NCBI GenBank assembly: GCA_030612485.1
Contig: JAUWNS010000120.1
Location: 1 to 7,095, forward strand
From: Candidatus Bipolaricaulota bacterium
GTDB taxonomy: Bacteria > Bipolaricaulota > Bipolaricaulia > UBA7950 > UBA9294
Reading direction: 5' to 3'
Length of the DNA stretch: 7,095 nucleotides
Position numbers and translations under genes: made by a program. A model generated the notes under the pieces. The model was not told the origin of the DNA. It made no database searches and saw only the letters and a list, made by a program, of their open reading frames with translations. This document shows, piece after piece, positions 6,427 through 7,095 of this stretch; position 1 is the stretch's first letter; every line of letters begins with the position of its first letter.

Positions 6427-7095
6427 ATGAAACAAGATGCACGCAAGCTGACTCACAAGGAATTGACTGAATTGAGGAAACGAGGGGTAGCCAGCGTTCA
6501 AGCGGGAGAGAGTCCTGAAGTCGTCGCCCGTGTTTTCGGTATTTCTCGAATGACCATCTACAACTGGTTAGCTCTCTATCGGCGTGGAGGATGGCATGCC
6601 CTTGATGCCAAGAAGCGTGGTGGACGCCCCCGGAAGTTGGACGCCAAGGCTATACGTTGGGTGTACAACACCGTGACAATGAAAAATCCGTTACAGCTCA
6701 GATTCCCGTTCGCCCTCTGGACATGCGGCATGCTGGTGGATCTGATCAAGCGACAGTTCGGGATTTCACTGAGTCGTTCTTCGGTCAGCCGTCTGCTGAA
6801 ACAACTGGGATTGAGTCCGCAACGTCCTCTGAGGCGGGCGTACCAACAGAATCCGGAAGCGGTAGAACAATGGCTGAAGGAGGATTTCCCCCGCATCCGT
6901 AAGGAAGCACAGGGAGTTGGGGCAACGATCTACTTTGCTGATGAAGCTGGTGTTAGGTCCGATTATCATTCCGGTACAACGTGGGGCATTAGAGGACAGA
7001 CCCCAGTTGTGTCTAGCACCGGGGCCCGCTTTGGGCTGAATGTCATTTCGGTGGTCAATCGTCAAGGGAAGTTGCGGTTCATGGTGTTCAATGGC
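6427..7095 (+). CDS. IS630-family transposase (3' partial)
   Basis: The frame is open from ATG 6427 to the window end (223 codons); IS630 transposases usually have about 340. The N-terminus MKQDARKLTHKELTELRK matches how this subgroup normally begins, so the start is right despite having no Shine-Dalgarno (the bases before it are ATAATTTTTCATT). Residues 30-49 (SPEVVARVFGISRMTIYNWL) are the first helix-turn-helix. GGRPRK (65-70) is a basic linker, and about 105-128 is a second winged helix-turn-helix. The RNase-H-like DDE domain starts near 165, with the first catalytic Asp D172 in YFADEAGVRSD. The second Asp and the Glu would lie beyond the window. Such enzymes cut out and reinsert the element at TA dinucleotides. 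The visible part is intact, but whether the whole gene is cannot be judged. Confidence 0.9.
   Translation, partial: MKQDARKLTHKELTELRKRGVASVQAGESPEVVARVFGISRMTIYNWLALYRRGGWHALDAKKRGGRPRKLDAKAIRWVYNTVTMKNPLQLRFPFALWTCGMLVDLIKRQFGISLSRSSVSRLLKQLGLSPQRPLRRAYQQNPEAVEQWLKEDFPRIRKEAQGVGATIYFADEAGVRSDYHSGTTWGIRGQTPVVSSTGARFGLNVISVVNRQGKLRFMVFNG
6427..7095 (+). mobile_element. Left part of an IS630-family insertion sequence
   Basis: The transposase defines the element. Its left end lies between 6243 and 6427 and its right end is outside the window, so neither the terminal repeats nor the TA duplication can be shown. It sits downstream of the RM gene in the same orientation, without disrupting it. 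Confidence 0.7.

Overview
The window carries one housekeeping gene, a damaged restriction-modification (RM) gene and the start of a transposase, all on the + strand. The coding DNA is GC-rich (about 58-67% in the 60-base blocks I counted by hand in the RM gene). Good Shine-Dalgarno and sigma70-like signals point to a bacterium. The GlyA-GcvT fusion, the RM gene and the abundance of repeats suit a little-studied anaerobic or metagenome-derived lineage. Bipolaricaulota-like is only a hunch, and I cannot name the phylum from this sequence.

Layout. (1) Bases 2-2968 hold a long gene, cut at its 5' end by the window edge. It fuses serine hydroxymethyltransferase (GlyA) to the glycine-cleavage T-protein (GcvT). 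Between them lies about 100 residues that read as a second, degenerate GcvT-type N-terminal domain. (2) Bases 2969-3305 are intergenic. They hold a foldback (MITE/REP-like) element built on CACGAAG/CTTCGTG heptamers, followed by a promoter and ribosome binding site for the next gene. (3) Bases 3306-6242 are a single reading frame for a type IIG (Eco57I-like) restriction-methylation enzyme of about 978 residues. One in-frame TGA at 5262-5264 interrupts it, leaving a nuclease-methyltransferase part (3306-5264) and a target-recognition part (5265-6242). The first part also contains an in-frame palindromic repeat insertion just before the catalytic NPPW motif. (4) Bases 6243-6426 are intergenic. 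They hold a perfect-consensus promoter (TTGACA, 17 bp, TATAAT) placed so that the transposase mRNA should be leaderless or nearly so. (5) Bases 6427-7095 are the first 223 codons of an IS630-family transposase that runs off the window.

How they fit together. GlyA-GcvT would join the two folate-dependent one-carbon steps that connect serine, glycine and methylene-tetrahydrofolate. The RM gene is an accessory defence gene sitting between a foldback repeat and an insertion sequence, as expected for a gain-and-decay island. Cutting and methylation reside in one type IIG polypeptide, so the single stop would abolish both together and should not leave a harmful unpaired nuclease. I see no RNA genes, CRISPR array or complete novel system. 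The most notable items are the duplicated GcvT-like domain inside the fusion, the repeat-derived peptide plus nonsense codon in the RM gene, and the predicted leaderless transposase transcript.
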